Assembly: GCA_022225965.2 (NCBI GenBank)
Contig: JAKJXP020000118.1
Span: forward strand, 62,001 to 126,000
DNA from: Diatrype stigma
Lineage: Eukaryota > Ascomycota > Sordariomycetes > Xylariales > Diatrypaceae
DNA: 64,000 nucleotides
Reading direction: 5' to 3'
In this document: in pieces, positions 59,159 through 64,000 of the stretch
Numbering within the stretch: position 1 is the first letter of the stretch
How the letters are laid out: each line of letters opens with the position of its first letter
Made by a program: the position numbers and the translations under genes
Notes under the pieces: generated by a model
Databases searched by the model: none
The model's input: the letters and a program-made list of their open reading frames with translations, nothing else
Told to the model about the DNA's origin: nothing

Positions 59159-59988
59159 TCACTGGAATTTAGCAGGATGGCTGTGTATCAACTTCCTCAA
59201 GACCTCGATCTGGCGCGCCTGCACCTTGTTCTTCAGCTCCGATACACCGCGCCTATCGAGCCGTCTGGTCCCGTTCGAATAGACGACAGTGAAGTCCGGC
59301 ACGACCTCGCCGGGCTGTATGATGGTCTGCGGCGTGAGGGTACAATGCTAGATAGGTAGTTATAGGCCACGCCCCGCACTATCAGCCATCTCTCCACTCA
59401 CCAGCCTCAGGAATAGTAAGTGGTCCCCGTCTACATGTGCATTGCAGAGATCATATCGAGAGAGCACCTGGGTTCCGATAGTAGTGATAAAAGTAGGAAG
59501 AAACGACTCACCTTCCCTATCTTCGCCCCCTTGCCGATCTTGCAGCCGACACCGACGAGGCTGCCCTCCCCGATGACGGTGCCCCCGGACTCGATGACGG
59601 CGTTGACCTCGATCGTGGCATAGTCGTGGATCATAACACCGCCGCTTGCGCTCGCATTGCCGTCGCCGCCACCGCCGCCGCTGCGCAACGAGTCGACGGC
59701 CGGGACTGACGGAGGGGGCGGGTTCGGGGCGGTCATCGATGGGGCGGCGCCGACGACGGTGCGCTCGTGGACGATGCAGCGGCGGCCGATGGTCACGCGG
59801 CCGTTGGCCGAGTCGAGGCGCGCGCGCGGGTGTATGACCGACTCGGAGCTGACGTTGATGGTGTGGTGGCCCGCCAGCAGGGCCGAGTCGGCGATGATGA
59901 TGGACGAGGAGAAGTTGACGGGCGCCTTGGGGCCCGAGGGCGCGCCGCGCGGGAGGACCGACTGCCGTTTGCTGCTGCTGGACGACAT
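59159..59988 (-). CDS. Dynactin subunit 6 (p27) with low-complexity insertion
   Basis: Exons 59988-59512 and 59326-59159 give about 214 aa if joined directly in frame. p27 sits at the pointed end of dynactin with p25 and links cargo to dynein. The frame shows hexapeptide repeats of a left-handed beta-helix: IIIADSALLAGH, VIHPRARL, VTIGRRCIVHERTVVG, then VMIHDYATIEVNAVIESGG, TVIGEGSLVGVGCKIGKGAKIGK. The second exon has IIQPGEVVPDFTVVYSNG and a C-terminal helix. Two oddities: a Pro/Gly/Ser-rich insertion of roughly 35 residues (PNPPPPSVP, SGGGGGDGN) interrupts the helix. The direct join also seems to lack a short segment normally present between KIGK and the PGE loop, so a micro-exon in 59327-59511 may be missing. 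Confidence 0.82.
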
Positions 59989-60771
59989 CTCTGGTTCGTG
60001 ATAGGTAGTCGGTAGGTAGGTTGGTAGGTAGGCGTGTAATGTGATATCCGTCCTTGGGTAGTGGAGATGGTGAGTTAGATGCTGGAGAGAGATCTCGATC
60101 TCATAGCTGGTTGACCCCGTGATCCGCTTTCTTCAGCTTCCCTAGACACAAGATAAAGATAGTCTAGGTCATTGTCGTGAATAGATAGGTAGCTGCTGCT
60201 GGAGACCTGCTAGTACCTAGGTAGTATCTGTGTAAGTTGTACGTAGTAACTACGATGCTGAGATCTGGATATTGACAATGGAGCTCGTGTTGTTCCAATA
60301 TTGTCGCGTTGTTGCGTGCTATGCAACAAACAGAATAAGCATGCAATACGAAGTACTCGCTGTGTAATTAGCGTCCTGGATGAGGTCACTGCCAGAGGGT
60401 CACTGCCAGCGGGTCACTGACAAACTGAGCACTTGTCATACGCACTACAGATACTGCATACCTGTATGTGGTTACAGGCTCCCCCATACGGGCCCAAGGT
60501 TTATCAATCGTGCCCACTAAAGGCATCTGGGCTTGACCAATCAAGGAGTAGGAATTACAGTCTTCCTCGATTCATTCAAGTGCCTCATCCACTTCCCCAA
60601 GGTTGCTTTTAACGACGACACCTGCAACTGCAACATCTTTTCGCCGAGCCTAGATTGAGTATCTCGCCTACTTAATCCCAATACCGCCTCCGCCAGTACC
60701 GCCTCCGAGCCCTCTCTGCCCCTCCCTGTCAGCTGAATTGGGCGAAACCAGACAGTGAACCGACCGACGAT
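59989..60771. other. Divergent promoter region, p27/nuo-51
   Basis: It holds a perfect TACCTAGGTA (60214-60223), several GGTAGGTA words near 60007-60035, and three 14-bp direct repeats at 60384-60425. No gene seen. Confidence 0.55.
60384..60425. repeat. Three tandem 14-bp units upstream of nuo-51
   Basis: The unit GGTCACTGCCAG[A/C]G occurs at 60384-60397 and 60398-60411, and degenerates as GGTCACTGACAAAC at 60412-60425. It lies about 350 bp upstream of the nuo-51 start codon and could be a cluster of factor sites (inference). Confidence 0.85.
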
Positions 60772-62399
60772 ATGCTGTCCAGGACCACGGCGCCGTCGGC
60801 AGCCTCTGCGAAGGCTCTGGCGCGCGTTGCTCTGCCGTCCAGCACCCAGGCCCGCTCCTTCGCTACTGTCCAGGACGGCACCCCGAAGCGAACATACGGC
60901 GGTCTCAAGGACCAGGATCGCATATTCCAGAACCTCTACGGTCGATACCCACCTGACCTCAAGCATGCGAAGAAGATGGGCGATTGGCACAAGACCAAGG
61001 AGATTATATTAAAGGGTCACGAATGGATTATCAGCGAGGTGAAGGCTTCCGGCCTGCGTGGAAGAGGAGGGGCTGGTTTCCCTTCTGGCCTGAAATGGGT
61101 ATGTCCGAGTCAACGGCTGCGCCGTGCCTTCATTTTCTGTTTTTGCCACGGTGGATCGCAGACAGACTGACAACCGAGTCATGCAGTCATTCATGAATTT
61201 CAAAGACTGGGATAAAGACACCAAGCCGAGATACCTCGTAGTAAACGCAGATGAGGGCGAGCCGGGAACGTGCAAAGACCGGGAAATCATGCGGAAAGAC
61301 CCTCACAAGCTGATCGAAGGATGCTTGGTTGCTGGTCGAGCCATGAACGCCAACGCCGCTTACATCTACATCCGTGGCGAATTTATCCTCGAAGCCGCCG
61401 TCCTCCAAACCGCCATCAACGAAGCCTACGCCGACGGTCTGATCGGAAAGAACGCTTGCGGCTCCGGTTACGATTTCGATGTCTATATCCACCGTGGTGC
61501 TGGTGCTTACGTCTGTGGCGAGGAGACGTCGCTGATCGAATCTCTAGAAGGAAAGCCCGGGAAGCCCCGTCTCAAGCCTCCTTTCCCCGCTGCTGTCGGT
61601 GTTTTCGGTTGCCCATCCACGGTTGCCAATGTCGAAACCATTGCTGTTGCGCCCACCATCTGCAGAAGAGGTGGCAGCTGGTTCGCTGGCTTTGGCCGTG
61701 AGCGGAATCAGGGCACCAAGCTTTTCTGCATTTCTGGTCACGTCAACAACCCTGCCACAGTTGAGGAGGAGATGAGCATTCCCCTACGGGAGCTTATCGA
61801 CAAGCACTGCGGTGGTGTCAGGGGTGGCTGGGATAACCTGCTCGCCATCATCCCCGGCGGCTCTTCCACTCCCATTCTGCCAAAGAGCGTTTGCGATGAG
61901 CAGCTGATGGACTTCGATGCGCTCAAGGATAGCCAGTCTGGTCTCGGCACTGCGGCGGTCATCGTCATGGACAAGAGCGCCGATGTTGTCCGGGCTATTT
62001 CTCGCTTAAGTCACTTCTACCGACACGAGTCGTGTGGTCAATGCACGCCGTGTCGAGAAGGCAGCAAGTGGACCGAGCAGATGATGGGGCGTTTCGAGAA
62101 GGGCATAGGTCGGGAGCGGGAGATCGACATGTTGCAAGAGCTGACGAAGCAGGTTGAGGGACATACTATTTGCGGTAAGTAGAGATGCGTTCCAAGTTTA
62201 CTGTCAACTTGATACTAACATGGTCACAGCTCTGGGTGAAGCTTTTGCCTGGCCCATCCAAGGCCTTATCCGCCACTTCCGACCGGAGCTAGTAGCCCGC
62301 ATGCAGAAGTACCAGGCAGAGCATGGCTCCGCTCCGTACGCCGGTGGCTGGCACCCCAACTCTAGGAAGGAGGGAAAATTAATCGCACCCGGCCAGTAG
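60772..62399 (+). CDS. nuo-51: NADH:ubiquinone oxidoreductase 51-kDa subunit (complex I flavoprotein)
   Basis: Exons 60772-61098, 61187-62174 and 62230-62399 give about 494 aa, the normal size. This subunit binds FMN and Fe-S cluster N3 and oxidises NADH at the tip of the complex I matrix arm. The presequence ([20 protein letters not shown]) is mitochondrial. [13 protein letters not shown] near residue 99 is the FMN-binding glycine motif; [15 protein letters not shown] follows. [15 protein letters not shown] near 390 and the later [11 protein letters not shown] supply the four cysteines of N3, the last split by intron 2. Highly conserved throughout. All junctions are in frame. Confidence 0.96.
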
Positions 62400-63237
62400 A
62401 GGTTCGCTCGGGAGGGTTGCTTTTTATAATAGGGGCGTAGAAGGATATGCGGCGCGATGTAGAACATGACGGTCAAAAGAGACCGATCAAAAGAAGAGAG
62501 CTTGCATTAGGTAGTCTAGACACGTACTGCCGCAACCACCTACTAACTATACGTCACTTTGTACATACTTATCGACACTTGGTTCTGTTATGTTTATGCA
62601 AGCTTTCCATACCCAAGTTTCGAAGATACATGGGTGCATATCTGGTGTTCAAATGCTCCGTGAGGCGTTCTCAAGCGCCCCCTTTCCTTGTTATTAGGGG
62701 CCCTTAGCTACACCGGCCTCTAATGACCAGAGAACTGAACCGCTGATTAATGCCGAGGCTGGTGATTGCCTTGGTAAAACCAAAAGGAAAGAACTAACCA
62801 TAATTAGACCGTTAGATTTGAACAGTTGACTTGCTCCGCTGCACCGTCTCTTGCGGCTACCTATTTGACCCCGGGCGGGCCGAATATCGGCTTGGAAGGT
62901 TGGGCGAAACCCACTTTTGAACGCAGCGAAGTGGGCGGAAGCGGGGCACGCACCGAACCGAAACCTCTCTCGGCTCCCGTTGGCAATACCGATCTCATGC
63001 CCGCGCGCACAGGAATCTCTCTCCTATAAGTGTGTGCTTGTACTACATACGATGCTCTTTCTTTCGTACATGACGCATGATTGATCGGTTGCTGCACTGT
63101 ATCTGGCAGCTTTGCGAACGGAACGTCAAGCAAGGGGGGAGAGCTTGTTTTTCAGGGGACCGGTTCTTCTTCTGCTCTCTCTCTTCTTCCTGCTTTTTTG
63201 TTGGGTGGTTGGTTCACAGGCACCGTTGGCAGAAGAC
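62400..63237. other. Intergenic, no gene seen
   Basis: Between nuo-51 and PEX11. It begins with the nuo-51 3' UTR and contains a GC-rich patch near 62870-62960 with no motif. Confidence 0.5.
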
Positions 63238-64000
63238 ATGGCGCAGACTTTCGAGCAATTCATCCGTTTCTCGACGGATTCTAGTATGTGATTATGCTCC
63301 TAGCTCCCTCTTCTCCCCCCACCCCCCTCCCCTTTATTATCATCATGTGTTCAACAGAGGTTTGGCACGAGTATTTCTTGACAACCTGGGAAATACATTC
63401 TTTCGTTCCGTTCATCAATGAGAATCGTACCTTGCAACCCCCCCAATTATACCCTTCCTTCAAGGGCAGGGTCGTCTGCTCTGTTGCCCCTAGCCAGCTA
63501 ATAGGATGTATATTCCATGGTATGATACATACAACTTGCAGGAGAATACCGAGTTAGGGGAGCTTTACCTCACTCTAGCTTTCACAACGGTGCCTCGTTC
63601 GTAGTGGCCTAAAGGGGGCTCTCATTAGATAGAGTTTTATATCATGGTGCTCTAGTGCATATCCCTTAGCAGATACCGCCACGTTCCGTTGCCTTTTCAG
63701 ATCACTGCCCATTAATTATGAACTGTCTGAAGCACCGCACAATGCTAACTACCCCTTTCTTCAGTGGGCATGGAGCGAATGCTCCGCTTCTTCCAAGCCA
63801 TCGCCCAGATCCTCTCGTCCTACACCCTGCCCTTCAACCTGCTCGTCTACGGCCTCACACTGGCGGCGGAGAAGCCGCCCTCGCCCGACGCGACCTACGC
63901 CATCCTCCAGGCGCTCCGCCAGCGCCTCGGGCTGATCCGGCGCTTCTTCCGGCTCTTCCGCTTCCTGGAGTCGTTCCACGCCGCCCACCAGCTGTACCTC
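63238..64000 (+). CDS. PEX11-family peroxisomal membrane protein (3' truncated by window end)
   Basis: Exon 1 (63238-63283) codes MAQTFEQFIRFSTDS. Exon 2 starts at 63765 and runs off the window at 64000. Joining splits an ATG codon and gives DSMGMERMLRFFQAIAQIL, which matches the amphipathic PEX11 N-terminal helix. LVYGLTLAAE and LRQRLGLIRRFFRLFRFLES follow. PEX11 proteins shape and multiply peroxisomes by remodelling the membrane. The intron is 481 nt, longer than any other in this window; both splice sites (GTATGT, CTTCAG) are good. The remaining C-terminus with its membrane segment is beyond the window. Which PEX11 paralogue it is (PEX11 or PEX11C type) cannot be told. Confidence 0.87.

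Overview
The window is nuclear DNA from a filamentous ascomycete (Pezizomycotina, most likely Sordariomycetes). This rests on short GT-AG introns (mostly 45-210 nt) with CTAAC/CTGAC-like branch points, GC-rich exons set in more AT-rich intergenic DNA, and a gene set typical of that group: SIP5, LSB5, TOK1-type K+ channel, dynactin p27, nuclear-encoded complex I 51-kDa subunit, PEX11, MYND and CCCH-finger proteins, an ABC-A transporter and fungal secreted proteins. I assembled exon structures by hand from frame, splice consensus and motif continuity. The species is not identifiable.

Layout. 0-6 kb: an S41-family peptidase (+), a 180-bp solo LTR, and an RBR E3 ubiquitin ligase (-) with a 14-nt micro-exon. 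6.5-8.7 kb: a gene-free mobile-element pocket holding a hAT-type MITE (8-bp target duplication) and a long-TIR element. 8.7-24.5 kb: an orphan coiled-coil protein (-), an Hsp70-like ATPase (+), SIP5 (-), a four-repeat SMP/LEA-like protein (+) and a small cysteine-rich secreted protein (-), separated by long intergenic tracts. 24.5-38 kb: a full-size ABC-A transporter (+), a secreted barwin/DPBB-like protein (-), a TOK1-type channel (-) and an alpha/beta-hydrolase-like protein (+). 38-51 kb: an intron-containing tRNA-Ser(AGA) (-), a CCCH/DUF7923-type protein (-), a MYND protein (-), an orphan conserved fungal protein (-), LSB5 (+) and a single-pass membrane protein (-). 52-64 kb: a cytochrome P450 (-), riboflavin RIB3 (-), ubiquinone COQ3 (+), dynactin p27 (-), complex I nuo-51 (+), and the start of PEX11 (+), cut by the window end.

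The genes do not form an operon or an evident biosynthetic cluster. Several pairs are divergent and share an upstream region: TOK1/hydrolase, orphan/LSB5, RIB3/COQ3, p27/nuo-51. COQ3 and nuo-51 both serve the mitochondrial respiratory chain but are separate transcription units. The accessory features with most to follow up are the mobile-element pocket, the perfect palindrome TACCTAGGTA recurring only between genes, the RBR ligase whose catalytic cysteine codon is split by an intron, and the SMP gene whose intron donor looks damaged.
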